From positions 1 to 64,000 of the forward strand of contig NZ_SMAO01000002.1 in NCBI RefSeq assembly GCF_004342175.1: 64,000 nucleotides of DNA, given 5' to 3'. The notes below the pieces were generated by a model that did not search any database, was not told the DNA's origin, and saw nothing but the letters and a program-made list of their open reading frames with translations. Source of the DNA: Thiobaca trueperi. GTDB taxonomy: Bacteria > Pseudomonadota > Gammaproteobacteria > Chromatiales > Chromatiaceae. Shown in pieces: positions 29,421 through 38,236 of this stretch; position 1 is the first letter of the stretch; every line of letters begins with the position of its first letter. A program made the translations under genes and the position numbers.

Positions 29421-29606
29421 TCACCGCACCGCCATGATCAGCATGATGACAAAGAGGACGACGGCCCCAAGCGGCAGGATGGCTGCGAGCCAGTCGCCTT
29501 TTTGGGCTTTGGGACTATTTTCCTGCCAGTGTTTGTAGACGGGCCAGAGATAGAACAGCATCAGCACCAGCAATGCGGCGGCGGCGATCTTCAGAAACAG
29601 ATCCAT
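29421..29606 (-). CDS. Small two-helix membrane protein
   Basis: 61 residues from ATG 29606 (a GTG at 29615 is possible). Two hydrophobic helices (LKIAAAALLVLMLFYLWPVY and AAILPLGAVVLFVIMLIMAV) are separated by a polar loop HWQENSPKAQKGDW. I do not recognise a family. Codon use fits the host. It shares the strand with the Bax-inhibitor-like gene upstream but lies beyond that gene's terminator, so separate transcription is likely. Confidence 0.6.
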   Translation of the reverse strand: MDLFLKIAAAALLVLMLFYLWPVYKHWQENSPKAQKGDWLAAILPLGAVVLFVIMLIMAVR

Positions 29607-29640
29607 GGCATTCACCAGTCAGGGTGGTTGTGACAGAAAC

Positions 29641-29667
29641 AAAAACCCCGGCGCGAAGCCGGGGTTT
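29641..29667 (-). terminator. Intrinsic terminator of the Bax-inhibitor-like gene
   Basis: AAACCCCGGC (29643-29652), loop gcgaa, GCCGGGGTTT (29658-29667). Read on the minus strand the stem is followed by TTTTTG. It lies 21 bases after the stop of the gene at 29689-30360 and can also work on the plus strand to a lesser extent. Confidence 0.85.
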
Positions 29668-29688
29668 GCGTTAGGCGACAGTGAAAGG

Positions 29689-30360
29689 TCAGTCGTCGCC
29701 GCCCATGATGCCGAGGATCTGCAACAGGCTGATGAAGATGTTGAAGATGCTCAGATAGATGCCGTAAGTGGCCATGATGTAGTTGGTTTCCTCGCCCCGC
29801 GCGATCCGACCGGTATCGAACAGGATGAAGCCGCTCATCAGCAGGATGATGGCCGAGGAAATGGCCAGTGACAGTGCCGGCATCTGCAGGAAGATGTTGG
29901 CGATCACCGCGATCATGACGACCATCATGCCGGCAAAGATGAAGCCGCCCATGAAGCTGAAGTCACGTTTGCTGGTCAGGGCATAGCCCGAGAGACCCAG
30001 GAAGATGGCCGCCGTGCCACCGAAGGCGAGGCCGACGGTCTGCGGGCCATGCGGCAGGGCCAGATACATGCTCAGGATGGCGCCCAGTCCGAAGCCGAGC
30101 AGGCCGGTGATCAGGAAGATCATGCCGATGCCGGAGGCCGAGTTGGCGGTTCTGGGCAGCACGAAGATGCCGAGCACCATGGCGACGATGACCGACGCCA
30201 GATAGGTCCAGGACGGCATCGCGAGCGCCAGCGACAGCATTGCGGTCAGGGCGCTGAAGCCGAGCGTTGCCGCCAGCAGCAGATAGGTGTTTTTCAGCAC
30301 CTTGTTGGCCGCAACGGCGGTCTGAGTGGTGCGAATGGCTGAAATGCCTGGATTGGCCAT
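29689..30360 (-). CDS. Bax inhibitor-1 / YccA family membrane protein
   Basis: 223-residue polytopic protein with seven predicted helices and family motifs AANKVLKNTYLLLAATLGFSAL, FGGTAAIFLGLSGYALTSKRDFSFMGGFIFAGMM, LMSGFILFDTGRIARGEETNYI and YLSIFNIFISLLQILG. YccA in E. coli binds and modulates FtsH; others conduct calcium or protons. ATG 30360 with GGAG upstream; a more distal in-frame start at 30372 is possible. Divergent from tRNA-Ser. Confidence 0.92.
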   Translation of the reverse strand: MANPGISAIRTTQTAVAANKVLKNTYLLLAATLGFSALTAMLSLALAMPSWTYLASVIVAMVLGIFVLPRTANSASGIGMIFLITGLLGFGLGAILSMYLALPHGPQTVGLAFGGTAAIFLGLSGYALTSKRDFSFMGGFIFAGMMVVMIAVIANIFLQMPALSLAISSAIILLMSGFILFDTGRIARGEETNYIMATYGIYLSIFNIFISLLQILGIMGGDD

Positions 30361-30589
30361 AGTGAAGCTCACTCCTTAACAGTTAGTGGCGGTTGCAAGT
30401 GGTTGCCGAGTCTCAGACTCGATGCAGGGTGTTGAGTTCCGAAGAATACCTGACGATTCGGTTCGCGCAAGTTTGATCGGCCTTGGGCAAATTCGCGTCA
30501 TGATGGTATGCTCTGCACCCGCAGATGCGGTCGCATTGAGCAGGAACCAAGAACCGGTTATCCGGATCCTGTTCCTCGCATCGAAAAAT

Positions 30590-30677
30590 GGAGAGGTGGC
30601 TGAGCGGTCGAAAGCGGCGGTCTTGAAAACCGTTGACTCGCAAGGGTCCGGGGGTTCGAATCCCTCCCTCTCCGCCA
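30590..30677 (+). tRNA. tRNA-Ser (UGA)
   Basis: 88-nt gene. Acceptor GGAGAGG pairs with CCTCTCC (30667-30673), discriminator G, encoded CCA (30675-30677). D arm GCTGAGCGGTCGAAAGC, anticodon loop CTTGAAA giving TGA, a long variable arm (TGACTCGCAAGGGTC region) typical of Ser, and T loop GTTCGAA. A TATGCT -10-like box at about 30504 lies upstream. Confidence 0.97.
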
Positions 30678-30816
30678 AGTTATTAAGTCCCCACCTTATT
30701 CAATTCTTCAAAGCGCGTTTGGCGTGGTCTTCCATGAGGCGGCTCAGTCCGACTTCCGCGACTGCGTTCGGGTCGGGATAGTGAGAGGCGCTTTGAATCG
30801 ATGAGGATATTCCTGA

Positions 30817-32265
30817 ATGCTGATCAATGACCTCGACCGCGCGGGCGGTTATTGGGGCTCCGTCTATGTCTTCACCGCCATCAAGGGCTTGCAGGTGATC
30901 ATTGATGGGCCGGTGGGCTGTGAGAATCTGCCGGTCACGGCGGTGCTGCACTATACCGACGGTCTGCCGCCGCACGAGCTGCCGGTGGTGGTGACCGGGC
31001 TGGGCGAGGAGGAGCTGGGGCAGAAGGGCACCGAGCAGGCGATGCGCCGCGCCTTTGAGGCGCTCGATCCCAAACAGCCGTCCGTCGTCGTCACCGGCTC
31101 GATCGCCGAGATGATCGGCGGCGGCGTCACGCCTGAGGGCACCGGCATCGTCCGCTTCCTGCCGCGCACTATTGATGAGGATCAGTGGCAGAGCGCCAAT
31201 CGGGCGATCTATTGGCTTTGGACGCAATATGGCCCGAAGAAAGGGAGTGCGTCCAAACGCAAGCCACGCGCGGCGGGCGAAAAGCCGCGTGTCAATCTCA
31301 TCGGCCCTATCTATGGTGTCTTCAATTCGCCCTCCGATCTGGCCGAGATCCGGCGTTTGGTCGAGGGCATCGGCGCCGAGGTCAATCTGACCTTTCCGCT
31401 CGGGAGTCATCTGGATGATGTGCCTAGGCTGGCGGACGCCGACGCCAGCATCTGTCTCTATCGCGAGTTCGGGCGCACCCTGTGCGAGGCGCTGGAGAAA
31501 CCTTATCTTCAGGCGCCGATCGGGCTCCACAGCACCACTAAATTTCTGCGCGCGCTGGGCGAGATCCTGGGGCTCGATCCCGAGCCTTTCATCGAGCGCG
31601 AGAAGCACACCACCATCAAGCCGATCTGGGATCTGTGGCGCTCGGTGACGCAGGATTTCTTTGGCACTGCGAGCTTCGGCGTCTCCGCGAGCGAGACCTA
31701 CTCGCGCGGTCTGCGTCATTTTCTGGAAGACGAGATGGGGCTGCCCTGCAACTTCGCCTTCGCCCGGCGTCCTGGCGTCAAGATCGATAATGACGCCATC
31801 CGTGCCGCCGTTCACGACAAAACCCCGCTGATCCTCTTCGGCAGCTATAACGAGCGCATGTATCTGGCCGAGAAGGGCGCACGCGCGACCTACATCCCGG
31901 CGTCTTTCCCCGGCACCGTGATCCGCCGTCACACCGGCACGCCCTTCATGGGTTATGCCGGCGCGACCTATCTGGTGCAGGAAGTCTGTAACGCGCTCTT
32001 TGATGCACTGTTCAACATCATTCCTTTAGGTACCGAGCTCGACAAGGTCGATCCCACGCCAGCCAGGATGCACCGTGAACTGCCATGGGACGAGGATGCA
32101 CGGGCGCTCTTCGATCAGATCGTTGAATCTCAGCCGGTGCTGGTGCGCATCTCCGCCGCCAAACGGCTGCGCGATGCCGCCGAGCGTGCTGCGCGCACGG
32201 CGGGCGAGGAGCGGGTGACGCTTGCGCGCGTGACCGAAATGCGGGCACAGGCAGGGATCGGGTAA
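30817..32265 (+). CDS. bchZ: Chlorophyllide a reductase subunit Z
   Basis: Nitrogenase-like catalytic subunit that, with BchY and the iron protein BchX, reduces ring B of chlorophyllide a for bacteriochlorophyll. The N-terminus [52 protein letters not shown] is diagnostic, with Cys in VGCENLP as a cluster ligand, and the C-terminus ends in the BchZ-type [16 protein letters not shown]. 482 residues. ATG 30817 has GAGG upstream. bchX and bchY, which normally precede it, are absent: tRNA-Ser and a divergent gene lie there instead. puf follows. Confidence 0.95.
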   Translation: MLINDLDRAGGYWGSVYVFTAIKGLQVIIDGPVGCENLPVTAVLHYTDGLPPHELPVVVTGLGEEELGQKGTEQAMRRAFEALDPKQPSVVVTGSIAEMIGGGVTPEGTGIVRFLPRTIDEDQWQSANRAIYWLWTQYGPKKGSASKRKPRAAGEKPRVNLIGPIYGVFNSPSDLAEIRRLVEGIGAEVNLTFPLGSHLDDVPRLADADASICLYREFGRTLCEALEKPYLQAPIGLHSTTKFLRALGEILGLDPEPFIEREKHTTIKPIWDLWRSVTQDFFGTASFGVSASETYSRGLRHFLEDEMGLPCNFAFARRPGVKIDNDAIRAAVHDKTPLILFGSYNERMYLAEKGARATYIPASFPGTVIRRHTGTPFMGYAGATYLVQEVCNALFDALFNIIPLGTELDKVDPTPARMHRELPWDEDARALFDQIVESQPVLVRISAAKRLRDAAERAARTAGEERVTLARVTEMRAQAGIG

Positions 32266-32410
32266 GGGAACTACCCTTGCTTGCAAGGTGCTGATCACTC
32301 GCTGGCGGCGCTTGTCCAGCCGTCGGCGAGATTCGCCAAGTATCCTGTTTTTCTTGCATTCCGCTTGCCTTCCAGATCGTCTTCCCCTTGTCATCTCGTG
32401 CCCGAACGGC

Positions 32411-32453
32411 TGTAAATTTTGGTTGACATCTACGTCAGTCAAGCTAGACTGAC
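32411..32453 (+). promoter_or_regulatory. puf promoter with PpsR/CrtJ-type operator
   Basis: TTGACA (32423-32428), 16-bp spacer, TAGACT (32445-32450) form a sigma-70-like promoter about 245 bp before pufB. TGT-N12-ACA (32411-32428), the PpsR/CrtJ consensus for oxygen/light repression in purple bacteria, overlaps the -35 exactly. A second inverted repeat GTCAGTC-aagcta-GACTGAC (32434-32453) overlaps the -10. The rest of the 429-bp bchZ-pufB gap shows no clear gene. Confidence 0.65.
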
Positions 32454-32694
32454 ACGCATCTTAAGTCACCTTAAAAAGAATTGGCATCAGTCCTTGCATT
32501 TTTGCCGCTTCTTCAGGAGACAGAAGATTGGTCGAATTTTGTGGCTCCTGGCTGGGGGTCGCGAAGTGAATGAGGGCATGCCCGAGCATCGGGTGGCTTC
32601 TCTGCCGTGGCAGGTTCGTCCATGGCGTTCCCTGTCGCACCTGCTGAGTGCGGCGTAACCGAGGCTTATCTCCACCATTTCGGAGGAATTATCA

Positions 32695-32838
32695 ATGGCT
32701 GAACAAAAGAGCTTGACCGGGTTGACCGATGACGAGGCGAAAGAATTCCACGCCATCTTCACGCAGACCATGACCGGCTTCTTCGGTATCGTCGTGATCG
32801 CGCACATTCTTGCGTGGCTGTACCGTCCCTGGCTGTAA
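32695..32838 (+). CDS. pufB: Light-harvesting 1 beta polypeptide
   Basis: 47-residue antenna apoprotein forming the ring around the reaction centre. The polar N-terminus [15 protein letters not shown] is followed by one membrane helix ([20 protein letters not shown]) with the bacteriochlorophyll-ligating His37 and the C-terminal WLYRPWL motif of LH1 beta. RBS GGAGG at 32682-32686 ahead of ATG 32695. First gene of pufBALMC; pairs with PufA. Confidence 0.96.
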   Translation: MAEQKSLTGLTDDEAKEFHAIFTQTMTGFFGIVVIAHILAWLYRPWL

Positions 32839-32918
32839 TCGCCGGACTGGTCTAAAGCACTGACGCCCTGCGCGTCGGTCAAATTGTGAATGCATCAATT
32901 TTGTTAGGAGAAGCGAGT

Positions 32919-33122
32919 ATGTCGAACAATCTTTGGAAGCTCTGGCTCATCGTCGATCCGCGTCGTGCGCTGACTGCCATTTTTGCGTTTCTGACCGTTT
33001 TGGGCCTGCTGATCCATTTCATTCTGCTCAGCACCGATCTGAACTGGCTGGACGATGGTATTCCTGTCAGCTATCAGGCGAAAAGCGCCCAGGTTGTGAC
33101 GCCTGTTGTGCCGCAACGGTAA
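32919..33122 (+). CDS. pufA: Light-harvesting 1 alpha polypeptide
   Basis: 67-residue LH1 alpha chain. [43 protein letters not shown] is the canonical sequence with His33 as bacteriochlorophyll ligand and the LNW motif after the helix. RBS AGGAG ends 9 bases before ATG 32919. The C-terminal tail ([18 protein letters not shown]) is probably trimmed in the mature protein (inference). Two mRNA hairpins lie between it and pufL. Confidence 0.96.
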   Translation: MSNNLWKLWLIVDPRRALTAIFAFLTVLGLLIHFILLSTDLNWLDDGIPVSYQAKSAQVVTPVVPQR

Positions 33123-33145
33123 ATGCGTCCTTGACGGGGGTGGCA

Positions 33146-33222
33146 GGTGAGGCGTGGCTTCTGATGGTCGGTCTCGCCTACCACCGCAGTGCTAAGAGGA
33201 GGTAGCCGTCGTAGGTACCTCC
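33146..33222 (+). promoter_or_regulatory. Two intercistronic hairpins between pufA and pufL
   Basis: First stem GGTGAGGCG (33146-33154) with CGCCTACC (33175-33182), one bulged base. Second stem GGAGGTA (33198-33204) with TACCTCC (33216-33222), ending 18 bases before the pufL ATG. In Rhodobacter, hairpins at this point protect the antenna part of the puf mRNA and set antenna to reaction-centre ratio; the same role is inferred here. Confidence 0.6.
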
Positions 33223-33240
33223 CCAGCAGAGGATTTTACG

Positions 33241-34062
33241 ATGGCCATGCTCAGTTTTGAGAGAAAGTACCGCGTCCGTGGCGGGACGCTGATAGGGGGG
33301 GATCTGTTCGACTTCTGGGTGGGGCCGTTGTATGTCGGCTTCTTCGGGGTGTCGGCGTTCTTCTTCACGTTGTTGGGGGTGCTCCTCATCGTTTGGGGCG
33401 CTGCTCTCGGGCCAACCTGGAATTTGTGGCAGATCAGTATTGCGCCGCCTGACCTGAGCTATGGCTTGGGCGTGGCGCCGCTCACAGAAGGCGGTCTGTG
33501 GCAGTTCATCACGATCTGTGCTGCGGGCGCATTCATCTCCTGGGCGCTGCGGGAAGTCGAAATCTGTCGGAAGCTCGGTATCGGTTTCCACGTTCCTTTC
33601 GCCTTCAGTTTCGCGATCGGCGCCTATCTCGTTCTCGTCTTTTTACGCCCGTTGCTGATGGGTGCATGGGGTCACGGTTTCCCTTACGGGATTCTGAGCC
33701 ACCTGGACTGGGTTTCGAATACAGGCTACCAGTTCCTGCATTTCCATTACAACCCGGGGCACATGCTGGGTATCTCCTTCTTCTTCATCAACGCTCTGGC
33801 GTTGTCGATGCATGGTTCGCTGATTCTGTCGGTCGTCAATCCTCAAAAGGGCGAGCCCGTCAAGACCGGTGAGCATGAAAATACCTACTTCCGGGATGTC
33901 GTCGGCTACTCCATTGGCGCGCTCGCCATTCACCGCCTGGGTCTGTTCCTGGCGCTCAGTGCCGTGTTCTGGAGCGCGGTGTGCATGATCCTCAGTGGAC
34001 CCTTCTGGACGCGCGGTTTTCCAGAATGGTGGAACTGGTGGCCACAGCTTCCGATCTGGTAG
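33241..34062 (+). CDS. pufL: Photosynthetic reaction centre L subunit
   Basis: Five-helix membrane subunit binding special-pair bacteriochlorophyll, bacteriopheophytin and quinone. It starts [28 protein letters not shown] as in other Puf[29 protein letters not shown] holds the chlorophyll-ligating histidines; [15 protein letters not shown] and [14 protein letters not shown] hold the non-haem iron histidines. 273 residues. ATG 33241 is preceded by AGAGGA. Followed by pufM after 16 bases. Confidence 0.98.
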   Translation: MAMLSFERKYRVRGGTLIGGDLFDFWVGPLYVGFFGVSAFFFTLLGVLLIVWGAALGPTWNLWQISIAPPDLSYGLGVAPLTEGGLWQFITICAAGAFISWALREVEICRKLGIGFHVPFAFSFAIGAYLVLVFLRPLLMGAWGHGFPYGILSHLDWVSNTGYQFLHFHYNPGHMLGISFFFINALALSMHGSLILSVVNPQKGEPVKTGEHENTYFRDVVGYSIGALAIHRLGLFLALSAVFWSAVCMILSGPFWTRGFPEWWNWWPQLPIW

Positions 34063-34078
34063 GCTCTAGGAGACTAAA

Positions 34079-35050
34079 ATGCCTGAATATCAAAATATTT
34101 TTACCAGCGTGCAGGTGCGCTCTCCGGCTTATCCCGGGGTGCCGCTGCCCAGAGGCACTCTCCCGCGGATTGGCAAGCAGCCCATTTTTTCCTACTGGCT
34201 CGGGAAGATCGGTGACGCGCAGATCGGACCTATCTATCTTGGCTTCACCGGCACTATGTCGCTGATCTTCGGTAGTATTGCGATCGCCATCATGGGTTTC
34301 AGCATGCTGGCGTCGGTGAATTGGAGCCCGATCGAGTTCCTCCGGCACTTTTTCTGGTTGGCGCTTGAGCCGCCAGCGCCTGAGTATGGGTTGAGCATTC
34401 CGCCGTTGTCTGAAGGTGGATGGTGGTTGATCGCCGGTGCCTTCCTGACGTTCTCGATTCTCCTGTGGTGGGTTCGCACCTACAAGCGGGCGGCGGATCT
34501 GGGAATGGGGCAGCATATGTCCTGGGCCTTTGCGGCGGCGATCTTCTTCTATCTGGTGCTGGGCTTCATTCGCCCGGTGATGATGGGGAGTTGGGCGGAA
34601 GCCCCGCCTTTCGGCATCTTCGCTCATCTGGACTGGACGGCGGCCTTCTCGATTCGCTATGGGAACCTCTATTACAACCCGTTCCACATGCTGTCCATCG
34701 CCTTCCTCTATGGATCGGCCCTGCTGTTTGCCATGCATGGCGCGACCATTCTGTCGGTGAGCCGGTTTGGCGGTGATCGTGAGATCGATCAGATCGTTGA
34801 TCGTGGCACGGCGGCTGAACGTGCAGCACTCTTCTGGCGCTGGACCATGGGCTTCAACGCCTCGATGGAGTCGATTCACCGCTGGGGCTGGTGGTTTGCG
34901 GTTCTGACCGTCATTACCGCTGGCATCGGTATCCTGTTGAGCGGAACGGTTGTCGATAACTGGTATCTCTGGGGTATCAAGCACGGTATTGTGCCCTCCT
35001 ACCCGATCGACGTGATCGTCCAAGACCCGACGTTGGGGGTGTCGCAATGA
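34079..35050 (+). CDS. pufM: Photosynthetic reaction centre M subunit
   Basis: Partner of PufL. It starts [23 protein letters not shown], the usual M N-terminus. [57 protein letters not shown] carries the chlorophyll and iron ligands, followed by [13 protein letters not shown]. 323 residues, family length. Its stop overlaps the pufC start (ATGA at 35047-35050), so the two are translationally coupled. Confidence 0.98.
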   Translation: MPEYQNIFTSVQVRSPAYPGVPLPRGTLPRIGKQPIFSYWLGKIGDAQIGPIYLGFTGTMSLIFGSIAIAIMGFSMLASVNWSPIEFLRHFFWLALEPPAPEYGLSIPPLSEGGWWLIAGAFLTFSILLWWVRTYKRAADLGMGQHMSWAFAAAIFFYLVLGFIRPVMMGSWAEAPPFGIFAHLDWTAAFSIRYGNLYYNPFHMLSIAFLYGSALLFAMHGATILSVSRFGGDREIDQIVDRGTAAERAALFWRWTMGFNASMESIHRWGWWFAVLTVITAGIGILLSGTVVDNWYLWGIKHGIVPSYPIDVIVQDPTLGVSQ

Positions 35051-36150
35051 ATATCGGAAAGCAAGCATCGGCTCCGCTGATTGCGGTTGTTGCTTCCGCG
35101 CTCCTTATGGGTTGCGAGGCTCCCCCGCCAGAGGTCGTGCAGTTGGGCTACCGTGGTCTGGCAATGGAACAGAACTACAATCCACGGTCGCTTGAGGCCC
35201 GCATCAACAAAAATGTTGCACCGGCTCCCATTCCGGCTGCTGCGCCGGGTGGTCCCAAGGTGTCTGGGGTCTACCAGAATGTTCAGGTTCTGAGCGATCT
35301 CACCGTGGCTGAGTTCACCCGCCTGATGGTCGCAGTCACGACCTGGGTAGCGCCGAAAGAAGGCTGTAACTACTGCCACGTTCCGGGCAACTGGGCCTCC
35401 GACGACATCTATACCAAGAAGGTGTCGCGTCGGATGTTCGAGATGGTCCAGAACACCAATGCCGACTGGAAGCAGCATGTGGCGGTTCAGGGTGTGGGCG
35501 TGACCTGCTATACCTGCCATCGCGGCAACCCGGTGCCCAAATATGTCTGGGTCACGGATCCGGGTCCGAAGCAGCCTGGCAGTGTCACCCCCACGGGTCA
35601 GAACACCCGTGCCTCGACGGCGGCTTATTCGGCTCTGCCCTATGATCCGTTCACCCCGTACCTTGATCAGGCGAATGATCTGCGGGTGACGACGCGAACC
35701 GCTCTGCCGAGTGGTAACACGGCATCGATCAAGCAGACCGAGTGGGTGTATGCGCTGATGATGCAGATCTCGACCTCCCTGGGCGTGAACTGCACCTACT
35801 GCCATAACAGCCGTCAGTTTGCTGACTGGAGCCAGAGCACGCCGAAGCGCACCACGGCCTGGTACGCCATCCGTCATGTGCGTGACATGAACCAGAACTA
35901 TATCTGGCCATTGAACGACGTGCTCCCGGCATCGCGGAAAGGTCCGTATGGCGATCCCTTCAAGATCAGCTGCATGACCTGTCATCAGGGTGCCTTCAAG
36001 CCACTCTATGGTGCGCAGATGTTGAAGGACTATCCTGCTCTCGCGGCTCCGACCAAGGCGGCAGCGCCTGAAGCGGCGGCTCCGGTGGAACCGGCTCCGG
36101 TTGAGGCAGCGCCTGCTGCGGAAGCCGCGCCTGCTGCGCAGCAACTCTAA
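35047..36150 (+). CDS. pufC: Reaction-centre tetraheme cytochrome c subunit
   Basis: Periplasmic lipoprotein that re-reduces the photo-oxidised special pair. Signal peptide ends LLMGC (Cys23 lipid anchor). Four c-type haem sites: CNYCH (107), CYTCH (154), CTYCH (249), CMTCH (309), with Met ligands upstream such as FTRLMVAV and WVYALMMQI. The last approx. 35 residues are Ala/Pro/Glu-rich, a low-complexity tail past the fourth haem. Followed by a hairpin and a second antenna beta gene. Confidence 0.98.
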   Translation: MNIGKQASAPLIAVVASALLMGCEAPPPEVVQLGYRGLAMEQNYNPRSLEARINKNVAPAPIPAAAPGGPKVSGVYQNVQVLSDLTVAEFTRLMVAVTTWVAPKEGCNYCHVPGNWASDDIYTKKVSRRMFEMVQNTNADWKQHVAVQGVGVTCYTCHRGNPVPKYVWVTDPGPKQPGSVTPTGQNTRASTAAYSALPYDPFTPYLDQANDLRVTTRTALPSGNTASIKQTEWVYALMMQISTSLGVNCTYCHNSRQFADWSQSTPKRTTAWYAIRHVRDMNQNYIWPLNDVLPASRKGPYGDPFKISCMTCHQGAFKPLYGAQMLKDYPALAAPTKAAAPEAAAPVEPAPVEAAPAAEAAPAAQQL

Positions 36151-36185
36151 GTCTCAGGATCGCAGGGCGGCAGGGATGCCGTGCA

Positions 36186-36213
36186 CGACGCCGGATGTCA
36201 GAATCCGGCGTCG
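36186..36213 (+). promoter_or_regulatory. Strong hairpin between pufC and the second pufB
   Basis: Perfect 11-bp arms CGACGCCGGAT (36186-36196) and ATCCGGCGTCG (36203-36213), loop GTCAGA. No T-run follows, so it is unlikely to be a full terminator. It may stop 3' exonucleases or partly attenuate, setting how much of the distal beta gene is made. Confidence 0.55.
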
Positions 36214-36246
36214 GTAAACCGAATCATCCACATGAGGTTGAATGCA

Positions 36247-36390
36247 ATGTCCGATCAGAACAGTGTGGCGGGGCTCAACGAAGGTGAAGCGCAAGAGTTT
36301 CATGGTCTTTTCGTACAAAGCATGGGCGCATTTTTCGGGCTGGTCGTCGTAGCCCATATTCTCGTCTGGCTCTGGCGTCCCTGGCTGTAG
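36247..36390 (+). CDS. Second antenna beta polypeptide, without an alpha partner
   Basis: 47 residues, LH1-beta type: [41 protein letters not shown]. The ligand His37 and the WLWRPWL ending are kept, but it differs from the first PufB at about 18 positions, including AHILVWLW for [12 protein letters not shown] at about 36233 precedes ATG 36247. In Allochromatium-type puf operons extra pufBA pairs follow pufC; here a terminator and yjbQ follow and no alpha gene is found. Confidence 0.92.
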   Translation: MSDQNSVAGLNEGEAQEFHGLFVQSMGAFFGLVVVAHILVWLWRPWL

Positions 36391-36408
36391 GCTCATCCCA
36401 ACATCGAC

Positions 36409-36461
36409 GGGGAATGTCTTTCCTCACGTCAAGACACCGCTATTCCCCATGCTTTTTCTTT
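36409..36461 (+). terminator. Probable puf operon terminator, abutting yjbQ
   Basis: GGGGAATGTCTT (36409-36420) pairs with AAGAC (36431-36435) and ATTCCCC (36442-36448) to form an interrupted stem, followed by ATGCTTTTTCTTT. It starts 18 bases after the second pufB stop. The T-rich part is the first codons of yjbQ, so read-through or a switch between ending and continuing is possible. Confidence 0.55.
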
Positions 36462-36877
36462 GCGAACACCTTCCATTACAAACGACCGCACCGATTGAGA
36501 TCCTCGATATCACGGATCGGGTCAGGAAGGTGTTTGACCAGCACCGCATTCAGAACGGTCAGGTGACGGTCTGTTCAGCACATACCACTGCTTTTATTGC
36601 CCTGAATGAAAGCGAGCCGATGCTGCAACAGGATATGCTCGATTTCCTGATCCGGCTCGTTCCGTCCGACGCCCCGTATCGACATAACATCAATCCTGTC
36701 GATGGGCGGCTCAATGCGCATTCCCATCTGCTCGGTCTCTTCATGAATGCCTCGGAAACCATTCCGGTCGTCAACGGCGAACTCCTGCTGGGTGGCTGGC
36801 AATCGATTTTTTTCATCGAACTGGATGGCCCTCGCGCCGAGCGAACGCTCAGAGTGCAGATCATCGGTGAGCGTTGA
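36449..36877 (+). CDS. YjbQ family protein (UPF0047)
   Basis: 142-residue protein of the YjbQ family, reported to have weak thiamine-phosphate synthase activity. Signatures: LDITDRVRKVF, VTVCSAHTTAFIALNESEPMLQQDMLDFL, NINPVDGRLNAHSHLLGLFMNASETIPVVNGELLLGGWQSIFFIELDGPR. The His/Ser/Thr cluster SAHTT and NAHSH is the presumed active site. ATG 36449 sits directly after the hairpin stem, so translation could be affected by it. The RuBisCO-like gene begins 3 bases after its stop. Confidence 0.9.
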   Translation: MLFLCEHLPLQTTAPIEILDITDRVRKVFDQHRIQNGQVTVCSAHTTAFIALNESEPMLQQDMLDFLIRLVPSDAPYRHNINPVDGRLNAHSHLLGLFMNASETIPVVNGELLLGGWQSIFFIELDGPRAERTLRVQIIGER

Positions 36878-36880
36878 GAC

Positions 36881-38236
36881 ATGACTGAATCGGATTGGTC
36901 CGGCTTTTTCGCCGACGTGGATACGTTGGATCGGGAAGCCTACATCACGCTTGATTATTATCTGGAATGTCGCGGCGATCCCGAACTCGCCGCCGCGCAT
37001 TTCTGTGCCGAGCAATCGACTGCGCAGTGGCGGCGCGTCGGCTCCAGCGAAGATCTCAGGCCGCGCTTTGGCGCCCGCGTCATCAATCTGGCCGTGCTGG
37101 AGTCGAATCGCCCCGAATTCAGCTATGGCGTCGGTCAGCCGGCATCCGATGGTGGGGTGCACGCCTGTCGCGTCACCATCGCCCATCCGCACGGTAATTT
37201 TGGTCCCCGTCTGCCGAATCTACTGAGCGCCGTGTGTGGCGAAGGCACCTTTTTTTCGCCCGGCGCGCCGATCGTCAAGCTGCTCGATATTCGTTTTCCG
37301 GACACCTATCTGGCTCAGTTCCAGGGTCCGCAGTTCGGTGTCGACGGGCTGCGCGATTTGCTTCAAGTTTATGATCGTCCGATTTTTTTTGGCGTCATCA
37401 AGCCCAATATCGGACTTCCGCCCGAAGCCTTTGCCGAATTGGGTTATGAAAGCTGGCTGGGCGGGCTCGATATTGCCAAGGATGACGAGATGCTGGCTGA
37501 CACCGACTGGTGCCCGCTGGCGCAGCGTTCGGTGCTCCTGGGCACGGCGCGGCGACGGGCGGAGCAGGAGACGGGCTGTCGCAAGATCTATCTCGCAAAT
37601 ATCACCGACGAGGTCGAGCGTCTGACCGATCTGCATGATCTCGCGGTGGCGAACGGTGCGAATGCCCTGCTGATCAACGCCATGCCGGTTGGCTTGAGCG
37701 CGGTGCGGATGCTGCGTCGGCATGCACGCGTGCCGCTGATGGCGCATTTTCCCTTTATCGCTCCGTTCAGCCGTCTGACCCATTTCGGAATCCACTCCAG
37801 GGTCTTCACCAAATTGCAGCGACTGGCCGGCTTCGATGTGGTCATCATGCCGGGCTTCGGCGAGCGCATGCATACCTCGGACGACGAGGTTCGCGCGAAT
37901 GTCGAGGCCTGTCTTGCCCCCATGGGACCGATCAAGCGCTGTCTGCCGGTTCCGGGTGGCAGCGACTGGGCCGGCACCTTGAAACCCCTTTACGACCGGC
38001 TCGGTACGGTCGATTTCGGCTTTGTGCCCGGACGCGGCGTCTTCGGTCATCCAATGGGACCGCGCGGCGGGGCGGCAAGCATCCGTCAGGCATGGGATGC
38101 CATCATTGATGGCCTGTCGCTCGATGAACAGGCGGCGCGTCATGTCGAACTGTGCGCTGCCATCGAGACCTTCGGCGGGGCGGTCAAACCTGCATCCGCA
38201 GAATCGACTGCTCAACCTGCTGGAGATGACGCTTGA
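36881..38236 (+). CDS. RuBisCO-like protein, form IV (photo type)
   Basis: 451-residue RuBisCO-superfamily protein that should not fix CO2. The first-sheet motif GVIKPNIGL keeps Lys174 but has Asn where RuBisCO has its second lysine. [10 protein letters not shown] keeps the metal-site Lys200, Asp202 and Glu203. The loop-6 lysine is absent ([11 protein letters not shown]). [23 protein letters not shown] replaces the phosphate-site region. This pattern is that of form IV-Photo proteins of green and purple sulfur bacteria, linked to sulfur or methylthio metabolism but with no settled reaction. Cotranscribed with yjbQ and coupled to idi. Confidence 0.92.
   Translation: MTESDWSGFFADVDTLDREAYITLDYYLECRGDPELAAAHFCAEQSTAQWRRVGSSEDLRPRFGARVINLAVLESNRPEFSYGVGQPASDGGVHACRVTIAHPHGNFGPRLPNLLSAVCGEGTFFSPGAPIVKLLDIRFPDTYLAQFQGPQFGVDGLRDLLQVYDRPIFFGVIKPNIGLPPEAFAELGYESWLGGLDIAKDDEMLADTDWCPLAQRSVLLGTARRRAEQETGCRKIYLANITDEVERLTDLHDLAVANGANALLINAMPVGLSAVRMLRRHARVPLMAHFPFIAPFSRLTHFGIHSRVFTKLQRLAGFDVVIMPGFGERMHTSDDEVRANVEACLAPMGPIKRCLPVPGGSDWAGTLKPLYDRLGTVDFGFVPGRGVFGHPMGPRGGAASIRQAWDAIIDGLSLDEQAARHVELCAAIETFGGAVKPASAESTAQPAGDDA

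Noticed and set aside
32577-32658. Short open frame (26 codons) before pufB, possible leader or pufK-like peptide
   Set aside because: No good ribosome site and no similarity I can recognise; retained only as part of the leader region.
36881-38236. Annotation as true RuBisCO large subunit
   Set aside because: Second active-site lysine and loop-6 lysine are missing, and no small subunit is adjacent; form IV fits better.
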